From Candidatus Sysuiplasma superficiale (GTDB lineage Archaea > Thermoplasmatota > Thermoplasmata > Sysuiplasmatales > Sysuiplasmataceae): a stretch of 64,000 bases of DNA. Where the stretch lies: positions 1-64,000 of the forward strand of contig JAGVSJ010000003.1 of NCBI GenBank assembly GCA_019720975.1, written 5' to 3'. Below, piece after piece: positions 8,099 through 18,500 of the stretch. Numbering within the stretch: position 1 is the stretch's first letter; the number at the start of each line of letters is the position of its first letter. A program made the position numbers and the translations under genes. The notes under the pieces were generated by a model. It was not told the DNA's origin. It searched no databases and saw only the letters and a list, made by a program, of their open reading frames with translations.

Positions 8099-8481
8099 CT
8101 TAAACAGGCTAACGGACGGTATGTCCACTGGAGATTTTCTCATCCTCCCAATCAATACCGACGATTCTTCACAACGCGTCAGGACAGCAGCATGCGGCAA
8201 CGGTATTGATACCCTTGAATCGGACCAGAAACAAGTGTCATGTCTGTAGTGCAGGCTCATTTCTGCTTGCGTATCGCAGCTCATCTGAAACAGGGAGCTA
8301 ACTGTGCTGAAACATCATATCCATGGAACATATATTCGACCCACTCGTGGGCATACTGAAAACAGATGAGGGATGATGCGTCAGGAGGTGCGACTCTGTC
8401 CTCAAATTGGAAGACCATTACAGACCAGGTTGGAACTCAATGATCGGTGCAATGAAACAAGAGCTCACCACAACCGCTTAG
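8099..8481. other. Intergenic region with a 10-bp inverted repeat
   Basis: No credible gene is seen in about 400 bp. ATCAATACCG (8151-8160) and CGGTATTGAT (8201-8210) are perfect inverted repeats around a 40-nt loop. The only ORF on the track (8042-8284, minus) runs through the tRNA and is rejected. Confidence 0.5.
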
Positions 8482-8490
8482 TTTTTAAGT
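8482..8490 (+). promoter_or_regulatory. TATA box for the gene at 8515
   Basis: TTTTTAAGT is centred about 29 nt before the ATG at 8515, indicating a nearly leaderless transcript. Confidence 0.5.
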
Positions 8491-8514
8491 AATGGCATCA
8501 ATTATCGCTTGATA

Positions 8515-9237
8515 ATGCTTGATGTTGGTATATTCCTGGCTGCAGCGGGCATAACACTGCTTGAAATGGCTGAGGCTGCAGCAGTCGGCATAGCACTCTA
8601 TGGACAGACACGCGATTCGTCAGCCTTTCTGGCAGTTGCCGCGGGTGTACTGGTGATATTCATTCCTACCGCAATCATAGGAAATTATATTTCGCTTCTT
8701 CCACTGATATTTGTCCGGCTCATTTCCGCAACCCTCCTCCTTTACTTTGGACTGAGACTTACAAGGAGCGCAAGAAGGGCTGTCAAAACTTCACTCGGTT
8801 TGAATAAATGGAAGGGAAGCCACGGCAGCGAGGAAGAGAAGGGATTGCTTGCTACAGGCTTCTCCGTGGGCGCAGTCGAGGCGTTTGAAGCGGCAATAGT
8901 CCTCGTGGCTCTGTATCCCAACAGCTACAGTTCCACACTTCTCGGACTGATTTTTGGCGTGCTGGTTGTTCTTATTGCAGCAGCTGCGCTGCATTCGCAG
9001 GTAAGGAAGGTGAAACAGGCAAACATGAAAATACTTGTTTCCGCACTTCTGCTGACATTCTCCGCGTTCTGGTATGCAGAAACAGTGACAAACTTCACAG
9101 ACCTGCTGCTCATTCCATTTTTCGTCGTCTTTCTGCTGATTGTTCATTTTGTGTCACATTACGGGCTGCATTCCCCCGATATCGCACACAAAGAAAATGT
9201 GCAGAAAAAAGTCAGTGAATCCGATGGAAAGGAATGA
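8515..9237 (+). CDS. Two-repeat integral membrane protein, possible transporter
   Basis: About 240 residues with six or so transmembrane segments in two halves. Each half opens with a helix carrying paired acidic residues: LEMAEAAAVGIAL near the start and AVEAFEAAIVLVAL in the middle. Inverted-repeat small transporters such as the GDT1/UPF0016 and FTR1-type families also place glutamates in matching helices, and the layout recalls the uncharacterised COG4280 group. The halves are joined by a charged cytosolic-looking loop (KWKGSHGSEEEKG). The ATG is chosen over the upstream TTG because of TATA spacing. Substrate unknown. Confidence 0.6.
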   Translation: MLDVGIFLAAAGITLLEMAEAAAVGIALYGQTRDSSAFLAVAAGVLVIFIPTAIIGNYISLLPLIFVRLISATLLLYFGLRLTRSARRAVKTSLGLNKWKGSHGSEEEKGLLATGFSVGAVEAFEAAIVLVALYPNSYSSTLLGLIFGVLVVLIAAAALHSQVRKVKQANMKILVSALLLTFSAFWYAETVTNFTDLLLIPFFVVFLLIVHFVSHYGLHSPDIAHKENVQKKVSESDGKE

Positions 9238-9347
9238 CGGCCAATCTCGGCCCCGGAACGGAGCAAATCATTCACCGCCAGTCCAGCAATCCACAAAGGC
9301 AGCATGCGCAGGAGCCCGCATGGCGCACAACAGGTTTTTCCTGATGA

Positions 9348-9358
9348 ATTTAAATAAC
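9348..9358 (+). promoter_or_regulatory. TATA box of the MFS gene at 9382
   Basis: ATTTAAATAAC is centred about 29 nt before the ATG, giving a leaderless or 1-4 nt leader mRNA. Confidence 0.5.
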
Positions 9359-9381
9359 GGATTGCATGGGAAGCTTTTGCA

Positions 9382-10584
9382 ATGAATTTCCGCAACGGCG
9401 ACCTTCACATGCAGCTGTTTACAAACATAGCCTATACTTCCTCCACCCTCTTCATACCTGTATACGCCTCCGATATTGGAGCGGACAGTGCTGAGATAGG
9501 CGCAATAGTTGCTGCCTATAGCGTCGCCCTCCTTTTGAGCAACTACACGCTGGGCCGTCTCTCAGATATCTATGGAAGAAGGTCAATACTCGCTTACAGC
9601 CTCCTGTTTGCTTCTGCAATGGCATTCCTTCAGCTGCTTGCTGTTGACCCGGCAGAACTGCTTGCCGTTCGATTTCTCCTTGGCCTGTCGGCCGGTTCAA
9701 GCAGTTCGCTTATTGCATACGCTATCGATCTCAAGAGGGATCTTGGCAGTTTCAGTTCATTTGCATCTCTAGGTTCAGCGATAGGGCAGGGCATGGCGGG
9801 CATCGTGATCTATCTGTTTGCCGGCAAGTCAGTGGGAAGGGATCTGCTCTCTCCTGTCTTCGCCCTTTCCGCAATCCTTCTTCTTTTCACCTTCTTTCTG
9901 TCACTGGGAACCGCTCCATCAGGGAGGAGGCGCGGTTCAATGCGTTTCTTTCCGCCAGGTGTTTTCAGAAGGGGAAGAGCAGCATTCATATCCCTGTCGC
10001 TCCGGCACTTCGGTGCTACAGCGATCTGGGCACTGTTTCCGCTTTTCTGTTTCGCTCTGATGCCGCCTTCGTATTCCTATGGGGAGAGGCTCGCTTTGGT
10101 TTCGCTCATATACGTTCTGAACTCGGTCGTTCAGGTTCTGTCCATGCGTTTTCTCACACATGGTATGAGTTCCGCGCTCCTTGTGCAACTCGGAATAGCG
10201 CTCTCGTCCGTCACCTTTCTCTCATTCACATTTGCAAGGAATTTCTATGAACTGGCGGCAACACAAATACTGCTCGGAATCGCGTGGTCTTTCATGTATG
10301 TAGGCGGTCTGAGATATGTGGTGGAACGTTCACCTGACAGCGGTGCGTCCGCTGGAATGCTCGCCTCGCTTATGGCACTTTCCGGAATCGGAGGTCCTGT
10401 TGTCGGTGGCGCACTTGCAAGCACTGTGGCCAGCTTTGGTTTCGGAACATTCGACGGTTACATTGCCGTGATGTATATGGCAAGTGCACTCACCGCGCTT
10501 GCCGCGTTTGTTTTCTACCGGATGGAGTACAGAAAAGCTGGCGACAGGACGGGAAGACAGCATAACGCTTCATCATCACTGTGA
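9382..10584 (+). CDS. Major facilitator superfamily transporter
   Basis: A 400-residue protein with about 12 hydrophobic helices in two six-helix halves. The loop between helices 2 and 3 carries LGRLSDIYGRRS, a close match to the MFS motif A (GxLaDrxGrkr). A basic central loop (SGRRRGS...FRRGRAAF) separates the halves. Substrate cannot be inferred; drug or small-molecule efflux permeases are the nearest in general character. It is a single gene with its own TATA box and faces the aldo/keto reductase gene. Confidence 0.85.
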   Translation: MNFRNGDLHMQLFTNIAYTSSTLFIPVYASDIGADSAEIGAIVAAYSVALLLSNYTLGRLSDIYGRRSILAYSLLFASAMAFLQLLAVDPAELLAVRFLLGLSAGSSSSLIAYAIDLKRDLGSFSSFASLGSAIGQGMAGIVIYLFAGKSVGRDLLSPVFALSAILLLFTFFLSLGTAPSGRRRGSMRFFPPGVFRRGRAAFISLSLRHFGATAIWALFPLFCFALMPPSYSYGERLALVSLIYVLNSVVQVLSMRFLTHGMSSALLVQLGIALSSVTFLSFTFARNFYELAATQILLGIAWSFMYVGGLRYVVERSPDSGASAGMLASLMALSGIGGPVVGGALASTVASFGFGTFDGYIAVMYMASALTALAAFVFYRMEYRKAGDRTGRQHNASSSL

Positions 10585-10601
10585 GGCGTAATGCAAATAC
10601 T

Positions 10602-11639
10602 TTACTGTCGCATCTCATTCCAGTCTTCCCTTCCGCGCCACTGCTGCTGCTCAGCGGGAGCATCGTAGGGGTACGAAACTTCAGGCATGCTGATCCTGTT
10701 CAACTCTTCCATAGCCTCCCTGTCAAGCTTCCAGCCTGCAGCACCGACATTCTCCCTTAGCTGTTTCTCGCTCGAGACGCCAATTATCGGAGCAGTTACT
10801 CCATCCCTGTTCATCACCCAGTTGAGTGCAACCTGCGAACATGTCCTTCCTGTTCTATTCGCTATGGCCTCCACGGCTTCCACGACGTCCCAGCTTCTGT
10901 CTGTATTGTATCTGTCCCATACATCCCTGCGCCCCTCCCTGTAGGAAACACCGAGGCGTCTTTCTTCAGGAGGCACTTTCATTCCCCTTCTGTATCCGCC
11001 GCCAAGCAGACCACCTCTTAGCGGGCTCCATACGATTACACCCAGGCCATTGTGCCTGCAGACAGGCAACAGCTCGAATTCTGTTGCCCTGCATAGAAGG
11101 TTGTACTGCGGCTGGAGCGAAACAAATTCATTCCAGCCATTTCTCCTGCTTATGTCAATGGCCATCTGCAGCTGCCAGGCCCTCAGATTGCTCGCTCCAA
11201 TGTACAGCACCTTTCCATCCTCGACAAGTCTGTTTAGAACCCTGAGTGTCTCCTCGATCGGTGTCGCCGGATCCCACGAATGAATCTGGAGCAGGTCGAT
11301 GTAATCGGTGCAGAGCCTTCGGAGGCTTTGTTCGACAGAAAACAGTATGTGTTTACGTGTCAGGCCAACTGAATTTGCCCCATCTGAATGTGGGAAACGC
11401 ACCTTCGTTGCCACCACGAAATCTTCCCTGTTGTTATCGTCGAGCCATTTGCCTATTATTTCCTCGGATCTGCCCTGTGAATAGACATCTGCCGTATCTA
11501 TGAAATTGCCTCCCTCTTCCCGGAAGGCATCCAGTATCTTCGAACTCTCGGCTTCATCTGCCCTCCAGCCAAAAGTCATGGTCCCGAGGCATAGCTCACT
11601 CACACGGACGCCTGTGCGTCCCAGATATCTCGTCTTCAT
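10602..11639 (-). CDS. Aldo/keto reductase
   Basis: NADPH-dependent carbonyl reductase of the AKR superfamily, 345 residues. The start MKTRYLGRTGVRVSELCLGTMTFG is typical of the YajO/Tas-like branch. The catalytic tetrad is visible: aspartate in FIDTADVYSQG, the tyrosine in the same motif, lysine in VATKVRFP and histidine in LLQIHSWD. The C-terminal cofactor-binding portion has APIIGVSSEKQL. A second, shorter AKR is encoded at 27.4 kb; they belong to different subgroups. The physiological substrate is unknown. Confidence 0.92.
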   Translation of the reverse strand: MKTRYLGRTGVRVSELCLGTMTFGWRADEAESSKILDAFREEGGNFIDTADVYSQGRSEEIIGKWLDDNNREDFVVATKVRFPHSDGANSVGLTRKHILFSVEQSLRRLCTDYIDLLQIHSWDPATPIEETLRVLNRLVEDGKVLYIGASNLRAWQLQMAIDISRRNGWNEFVSLQPQYNLLCRATEFELLPVCRHNGLGVIVWSPLRGGLLGGGYRRGMKVPPEERRLGVSYREGRRDVWDRYNTDRSWDVVEAVEAIANRTGRTCSQVALNWVMNRDGVTAPIIGVSSEKQLRENVGAAGWKLDREAMEELNRISMPEVSYPYDAPAEQQQWRGREDWNEMRQ

Positions 11640-11842
11640 GAGAGTGCCTATGTGACTGTCTGATAAAAAAATTGGTCATGAAGCGATTCTGAATCAATCT
11701 CTTGCGTTGATGTGCTTCCGCAATTGCTACAATGAGCACTTGGCACATCCCCTTCCTGAAAATGAGAACCAACGGTCCCGTATATGCAGAAAAGTGGAGA
11801 ATTAAATGGTTTGCGAACAGATACGGCGCCAGACTCCATGAA

Positions 11843-13804
11843 TCAGTTTTCTTCAGGAGCCTCCGATGCGCCGACAGCCGGTGCAGGAACGCCTTCTGTA
11901 GCCAGTATATCGGTGATGTCCTCTGTCTTGTACCCGCTCATGACGGCAGCGATGTAGAATACTATGCCCAGCACTATGGCCACAACGTTGTCCCAGGGAA
12001 AAGGCACAACTGTATCATATCCAAATGCACCGAAATAGGACAGGAATAGCATTCCAAGGGAAAAGGCCACGAGCCAGTACCCTGATGAAATCTCCTTCCT
12101 CTTTTCCCTGTCCGTCAGCATGTGAATTATTGCGGTTGTGCCAAGTGTCAGTATGGCCGTAAGCACAAAGAACAGGAGGAAGCGACCGTCCAGGGTTGCA
12201 GCGGTCATGCCATTTCCGATCGAGCTGACAACGCCAGGGGTGCTCTCACTGACTCCGAGTGTTATTATACCATATCCGTAATCAAACAGCACACCCAGTA
12301 CTATCCAGAATACTATGCCGATGGCGGCAGCGACTCCCCGTTTGATGCCCAGCTTTGCGGGCCCGTAAAGTATGATATAGAGAGGCAGCCCGGCAAAGAT
12401 TGCATAAACCAGGAATATGACAAGTGTTATACCGGACCAGTAAACGATCATCGATGCCGCCACAAAACCTATAGGCGCGAGGATCAGCGCTCCAGGAAGC
12501 CTGAACGGCCTCTTCATAGTGGGTGCTGTCTTCCTGAACACCTGGAGGGCCACTCCTCCCATCACATAGGTGAAAACAGTTGCGCTCGAGATGAAACCGA
12601 CAAGCAGATACCAGCTGGGGAAAGGCAGAAGGAATATGAGTCCGACTATCAGTGCAGCTATCAGTGATATCCAGGGTATCCTGTACTTCGACAGTTTAGT
12701 GAACCACTTCGGGAAATATCCGTCAGCACCGAGACCGTAGAACGTCCTTGTGCCGGTACCCATATATACCCATCCTGTTCCCGAAGGTGAAACCCATGCG
12801 TCGATCAGCAGGAATACAGCGAAGGCGGCAAGAAGGGAAAGGCCGGAGGATTTGAGTGCATTGTAGAACGGACCGGATGCCCAGGTGGATGTTTTAAGTG
12901 CAGCCCAATCGCCAGGCCTTATGGGTCCGATGATGGAACCGGCTGAATTAACGAGCTGTATGTGTGACCAGTTGATTGAGCCTGTGAAAGCGATCTGCAG
13001 CAAGGTATAGAGCCCTATGCCGATAAGTACCGAAACAATTGTTGCCTTAGGAACATCCTTCTGCGGATTCTTTGCCTCCCCTCCGTACTCAAGCGCCTGC
13101 CTGAAACCAAGGTACGAGAAAACTATGCCCGCCGTCGGGATCGCGAGGAAGACAGGTCCCCAGCCGAATGGTGTGAACCCTCCGTAGGAAGCGTTTGTGA
13201 AATTGCTTGCGTTGAATACGCTGAAGAGCAGTATGAATGTCAGTGCAGGGATGATGAATTTCCACCACGTTATGTACTGGTTGAATCTCCCAAGGAATCT
13301 TATGCCGTAGAAATTCAGGAAGAAGAAGAACACGAGAAGAACCAGTGCAAGTGCAATCCCGGAGGCGCTGAGCACAGTTACCGGACCAAAAAGCGTGGAA
13401 GTGGTGTATGTGAAGCTCGGGACATATGTGGCAGCATAACCAACCACAGCTTCCGCCTCAATGGTTGGAACAGTCACGGCCGAAAGCATGTATGTCCAGC
13501 CGAGGATGTACCCGGTATAGCTACCATGCGACAGATGAGGATACCTCACTATCGCCCCGCTTCTTGGTATCATGCCTGAAACCTCTGCGTAGTTCAGCGC
13601 TATGAAGAGCACAAGTATTCCCCCTATGATCCAGCTAACTGTCACAGCAGGACCGGCATCAGCGTTCGCAGCGAGAACCGCAAAAAGCCATCCTGACCCT
13701 ATGATTCCCCCAAGGGAGAGCATTAGCAGGTCACGGAAGGTCAGTTCACGCCTCAGTTTTCTGTCCGACTCAATAGTACCGGTGGTACCGCTACTTGAAG
13801 TCAC
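11843..13804 (-). CDS. APC-family amino acid permease
   Basis: A 653-residue transporter with roughly 14 transmembrane segments. GGIIGSGWLFA near residue 35 is the unwound first helix motif of the amino acid-polyamine-organocation superfamily, and GFRQALEYGGEAKNPQKDVPKA is the usual helix 6 region. The protein is longer than the usual 450-500 residues because of extra C-terminal helices (after about residue 470) ending in a charged tail. Start is GTG at 13804; TTTTAAATC on the minus strand near 13850 is a plausible TATA box. Substrate likely an amino acid; which one is unknown. Confidence 0.85.
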   Translation of the reverse strand: MTSSSGTTGTIESDRKLRRELTFRDLLMLSLGGIIGSGWLFAVLAANADAGPAVTVSWIIGGILVLFIALNYAEVSGMIPRSGAIVRYPHLSHGSYTGYILGWTYMLSAVTVPTIEAEAVVGYAATYVPSFTYTTSTLFGPVTVLSASGIALALVLLVFFFFLNFYGIRFLGRFNQYITWWKFIIPALTFILLFSVFNASNFTNASYGGFTPFGWGPVFLAIPTAGIVFSYLGFRQALEYGGEAKNPQKDVPKATIVSVLIGIGLYTLLQIAFTGSINWSHIQLVNSAGSIIGPIRPGDWAALKTSTWASGPFYNALKSSGLSLLAAFAVFLLIDAWVSPSGTGWVYMGTGTRTFYGLGADGYFPKWFTKLSKYRIPWISLIAALIVGLIFLLPFPSWYLLVGFISSATVFTYVMGGVALQVFRKTAPTMKRPFRLPGALILAPIGFVAASMIVYWSGITLVIFLVYAIFAGLPLYIILYGPAKLGIKRGVAAAIGIVFWIVLGVLFDYGYGIITLGVSESTPGVVSSIGNGMTAATLDGRFLLFFVLTAILTLGTTAIIHMLTDREKRKEISSGYWLVAFSLGMLFLSYFGAFGYDTVVPFPWDNVVAIVLGIVFYIAAVMSGYKTEDITDILATEGVPAPAVGASEAPEEN

Positions 13805-13950
13805 CTTTTAAAACCCCCATTTGCTTTCAGTTTTATGGGATTATCAGATTTAAAAGTTTTTACTGAATATCGTAATATTTTAGAAATTTGGTTTAATAAA
13901 TTTGAATCGACCTCCGCGTCATGTGACGGTATGCCATTGAACGGTCAGTA

Positions 13951-15135
13951 TCAGACCTTTGTAATTACATCAAAGGAATCCTTGGCAGGAGGGAATAGGA
14001 GGGAGTATATCAGCGTCCCCCCTTCATAAAGGGCGACAGGAAACTGGAGCAGTGCCATTGGCAACATGTATTTCCTTGCTGTCCTGGCCGAACCGTACTG
14101 ATAGAAGAGGAAATAGCTCAGCAGATTGAAAACAAGGACTGCCTCAATTGGCCACGGCAGCGTGAACCCGTAAATGATGCCGAGAATGAAAACTATGAGG
14201 CCAACAACACCTGTCCATCCGACTGCATATCTGTAGAGAAGCCAGTCCATTGTTCTGGAATCTATTTCCCTTATCTTCTTGCTTGACCACAGTATAGACA
14301 TTATCCACCTGCGCCTTTGTTTGTAGAAGTCCCTGGCGGAGACTGGGGGAGCTATAAAAATGGGATGAGGTATGAAACCGAAGCTGTATCCCGCCCTTAC
14401 TATCAGCTGCCCCATTATGAGATCGTCCGCACCGTAGGTGGAATAGTCCCAGCCGAGTGCATATTCTATATCCGCTCTAATGACAAGGCCCTCCCCGTGG
14501 ACAGACTTTGGATGGCCTGTGGAATTGAAAAAGTGACAGAAGGAGTCGCAGTTTGACACTCTGACCATGTCTGCAAGGGTGGAAAGCATGTGTATTCCGG
14601 TCTTTCTGAGCCTCAGGTACCCCTGGCCGGCATGTTCCTTCATCCTGAATATGTGTTCGATGTACTCTTCGGTGACCAGTGAATCGTCGTCAAGGTGGCA
14701 TATGTAGGTCTCGCTTCCGTAACCGCGGTCATGAAGATACTGTATTCCGTATTGCAGTGCCCTCATCTTGTTTTTCGTATTATTGACAGTTCTGTAATCT
14801 CTTGGCACGATTATCTGAGAGGCAGAGTATGAAAACCTGTCTTTCTCCTCCTTTATAACAAACAGTTCTACAGTCAGATTGTATGAACGCAGCACAGAGA
14901 GTATATGTTCCACGACCATCGGATTCTGACCATTTGTTGTCACGACACATATGACTCTCCTCCCCTCCACCTTCCCCCCGTCGTGTGTGCACTCACTCCT
15001 GAAGGTATTTCTGTTTCTGACCAGGAGCCAGTCCTGCATCAAAGCGATTGGAAAATAGAGAAGAACTAGAACGGCCGCAGCGATTGAGACAGCTAGGGAA
15101 AGCGAATGCATTGTGGAACGGAATACGAATTTCAT
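13951..15135 (-). CDS. Egghead-like family 2 glycosyltransferase, membrane-anchored
   Basis: About 394 residues: an N-terminal transmembrane helix (residues about 12-31), a GT-A domain, and three to four C-terminal hydrophobic helices. Active-site features are HLDDDSLV (metal-binding aspartates), HGEGLVIR, the base motif YGADDLIMG and the acceptor-site QRRRW. This is the order in Drosophila Egghead (beta-1,4-mannosyltransferase) and cellulose-synthase-like enzymes, and VVTTNGQNPMVVEHIL matches the start of that domain. It likely adds sugars to a lipid or polymer at the membrane. ATG at 15135 is preferred to the upstream TTG. Confidence 0.8.
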   Translation of the reverse strand: MKFVFRSTMHSLSLAVSIAAAVLVLLYFPIALMQDWLLVRNRNTFRSECTHDGGKVEGRRVICVVTTNGQNPMVVEHILSVLRSYNLTVELFVIKEEKDRFSYSASQIIVPRDYRTVNNTKNKMRALQYGIQYLHDRGYGSETYICHLDDDSLVTEEYIEHIFRMKEHAGQGYLRLRKTGIHMLSTLADMVRVSNCDSFCHFFNSTGHPKSVHGEGLVIRADIEYALGWDYSTYGADDLIMGQLIVRAGYSFGFIPHPIFIAPPVSARDFYKQRRRWIMSILWSSKKIREIDSRTMDWLLYRYAVGWTGVVGLIVFILGIIYGFTLPWPIEAVLVFNLLSYFLFYQYGSARTARKYMLPMALLQFPVALYEGGTLIYSLLFPPAKDSFDVITKV

Positions 15136-15409
15136 ATTTACCAATTTTCACATTTTCGAAATTGATTGCCCTGATGGTGTCGCACCGATTCCGTCCCGTA
15201 TGCGATCCCCCGGCAGACATATCGTCTCATGACTGTTCCCAGCCCGTGTTGATGGACGTGTTAAGATTCCGAAGTCGATGGTCCACTTTCAAGCCGTTGC
15301 CATGTTCAAATGGCCATCGTCACGCCAGTGAAGCATCAGTATACCACAGTTCATTGCACAACTGGTCTGAGAGACAATGAAACTCATACAAGCGGAATGC
15401 GCTGTCTCC
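15136..15409. other. Intergenic region upstream of smc
   Basis: No gene is supported between the glycosyltransferase and smc, which diverge. Short ORFs on the track are compositionally random. The only clear signal is the smc TATA box at its right end. Confidence 0.5.
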
Positions 15410-15426
15410 GTATATATTATAAATAC
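15410..15426 (+). promoter_or_regulatory. TATA box of the smc-scpA-scpB operon
   Basis: GTATATATTATAAATACC lies about 95 nt before the smc ATG, so the mRNA has a leader of roughly 65 nt. That leader ends in GGTGATC, a perfect match to the 16S rRNA anti-Shine-Dalgarno, 5 nt before the ATG. Confidence 0.6.
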
Positions 15427-15513
15427 CATCCGTAATTATCGTGAGAGAGTGGGATGCACGCCAAAGTCTGTTTGCAGAATGACATTTTTTCACATTGGTA
15501 TGGTGATCGCTGA

Positions 15514-18500
15514 ATGTATCTGAAGGAGATAACACTCGAAAACTTCAAGTCGTTCGCAAGAAGGGTAAAGGTGCCGCTACATCCGGGTTATACAGTGATC
15601 ACCGGCCCTAATGGTTCAGGGAAATCAAACATATCAGATGCGATACTGTTTGTTCTGGGACCAAAGAGTTCGAAGGTTATCCGTGCCGGCAAGCTCACAG
15701 ACCTTATATATAATGGCGGCAAGTCCAAAAATCCTGCATCCTACGTCACAGTTTCCGTGACATTTGACAATACCGATCGGACAATACCGATAGATGCCGA
15801 CGATGTAGTCTTCACCAGAACAGTGAGACGATCCGGCGAAGGTGACGGTTATACATCCTATTTCTATGTAAATGACAGACGTTCCTCACTGAGTGAATTT
15901 GACACACTGCTCAGGGAGGCAAAGCTCAGTGCCGACGGCTACAATTTTGTCCAGCAGGGTGACATAACACGAATAATCGAAATGGGCAATACAGAAAGGA
16001 GAAAGATACTCGACGATATTGCAGGCATCACGGCGTTCGATACGGAAATAGAGAACGCTGAGAAGGAACGTGTTCAGGTTGAGAATAACCTGATGGCGGC
16101 AGACACTGTCCTGAGGGAACTCAACAGTGAGCTGAGAAAGCTGGAGTCGGAAAAGAAAGCCGCAGAAAGGTACGTGGCCGAGAAAAGGAGACTTGACAAT
16201 GCGAAACTGACGCTTGCAATGAAAAGACTGGCGACGGCCGAAGAAGAGATGAGATCAGTCAGGGAGCAGATCGACAGCTATGAGAAGCAGGCGGCTGCGT
16301 TGAAGGAAGGCGTTGAAACCAGAAAGACGGAGTTGCTCCGTATTGAGGAGGAACTCAGAAAGAAGGATGAAGAGCTCAACAACTCGGGCGGAAAGGAATC
16401 AAGGGAGCTCAGGGAAAAGCTGGATGCTGCAAAGATTGCACGCGCAAGGAATTCCGATGCAGCGGCGACATCACGTATTGAACTTGAAGAGATGAAGGAT
16501 GAACTCAGGAACTCCCGTAAACTTTTCAGCGAGAGAGAGAAAGAGCTCGGACGTTTCAAAAAGGAACTTTCCGAGGCTGATGAAAAGCTTTCCGTTCTGC
16601 AGGATTCACTTTCCCGGAAGAATGCGGGGCTTCAGGATCTGGAAAGGAACCTTGTCGAGGGGGACGACATATCGCTCAAGATCCAGAAAGAGCGGAACAG
16701 CCTGCTCATCACCCTGACCGACATCCAGGGAAGGATAAGGGACATGCAGCTTGATCTCGACAGGCTTTCCGACAGCATAGACAGGGACGCAAGAACACTT
16801 GCAACGTTGGAAGAGAAGAAGAGTGCAAAGGATTTCGAATTCAGAGATATTGTCTGGCAACTGAAGGAGGCGGGAAAAACAGGCAGGGAGAAGGAGGACG
16901 AACTTAAGAGCTGTCAGGATTCGTTCAACCTCAAAAAGAGGCAGGAGGAAACGCTTTCATCATCAGTTGCCGAACTGGAGAAGGAGATAAAACAGCTTAC
17001 CAGGGAGTATGAGAGGGCAAAGGCGCAGATTGATGCAAAGTCAGATGTGAGAGGCGGGGGCACACTTGCTCTGAGGGCGGTGATGGAGGCAAGGGACAAG
17101 GGCGAAATACGCGGAATTTATGGCACAATTGCCGAGCTCTGCAGGATTGAAGATGAATACGTGGACGCGGTCTACTCTGCATCAGGCCAGAGGATGCAGG
17201 CTGTCGTTGTTGAGGACGACGCAGCAGCAGCTGCGTGCATAGCTCTGATCAAAAGGGCAGGCCTTGGCAGGCTGACGTTCCTGCCTCTGAACAAGATGAT
17301 CGAAGGAAGACCGAGGGGAAAGGCTGTGATGGTCAGACCGCAGACCCTCGGATTCCTACTCGATCACATACAATTTGAAGAAAAATTCCGCGCTGCGATG
17401 TGGTATGTCTTCGGAGATACGCTGGCAGTAAGAAACATGGACGAACTTCGCAGGCTGATGGGAGGAATCAGGCTTGTGACGGTTGACGGTGATATTGCCG
17501 AGGCAAGCGGTGCAATGATCGGCGGCTCGGTTGACAGGTCCACTGGAAAGGCTGCCTCAGAAAAGAGCAGGCTTGATGAAATCGGTTCAAGGCTCAGATC
17601 AGCTCTCAAGGAATCGGAGGAGAAGTCTTCTGAGCTCAATTCCGTGCGGTCCGAGCTGCAGCTCATTGAGGAAAGGATACGCTCAATTCGTTCAACCATG
17701 GGAGAGAGCACGGTGAGTGTGACAGCCCTGGGAAATCAGAAGGCTCAGATTGAAAAGGAACTGAACTCACTGACTTTCGAAATAAGCAAACTGAAGGGAT
17801 CACTCGCTGAGGCTGAGACGCGGCAGTCGGAGATGAGGAAGGCGCTGGAGGCGGCAAGAGGCCAGGAAAGTCTTCTGGAAGGTCAGCTTGATCTGAAATC
17901 AAAGGAACTCCTCAATGACAAACCGAAGGATATAAGCAACCGCATCACGCAGTTGAGAGAGGAGGTCCGCTCGCTCAGTGAAAGGATTCAGGAACTGAAG
18001 GTGGATGTGGGATCCAGGCGGACAGAACTCCAGTACAAGGAAAGGGAAGTCGCGGAGATCGAAAGAAACATCTCTTCTCTGAGCGACCGCATCAGGGAGA
18101 AAGAGGAGAAGATCAGGGAATATGACGCTGCAGCCGAAAAATCCGGCATCGAAGTCTCGGCGCTTCAGAAGATGGAAGACGAACTCTTTAGATCCCAGTC
18201 GGCCATAAGGGAGCAGAGGGACAGGCTCGTACAGTCGAGAATATCAGTCAACGCTGAAATTTCAAGGATGTCAGAAAAGATCGAGACAATGTCCGATTTA
18301 AAGGTAAAGCTCAAGACCGCCATTGTGGAGATAGAGGGCCGGATGAAGGAGATCAGGACAGAGATTGAAACACTCTCAGCTTCCGGTGCGCAGAGGATAG
18401 AGGAAGGCGCGACAATGGATAAATTGAAGGACATCATCTCCGAGGCAGAAAAGAATCTTGCTGCGATTGGCGGTGTGAACATGCTCGCAATAGAGAGCTA

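Noticed and set aside
8042-8284. 80-aa minus-strand ORF
   Set aside because: Runs through the tRNA-Arg gene; its sequence PGHLAHLLSAG is the antisense of the tRNA.
12122-12667. 181-aa plus-strand ORF
   Set aside because: Antisense shadow of the amino acid permease; composition rich in C, Y, R and H typical of a shadow frame.
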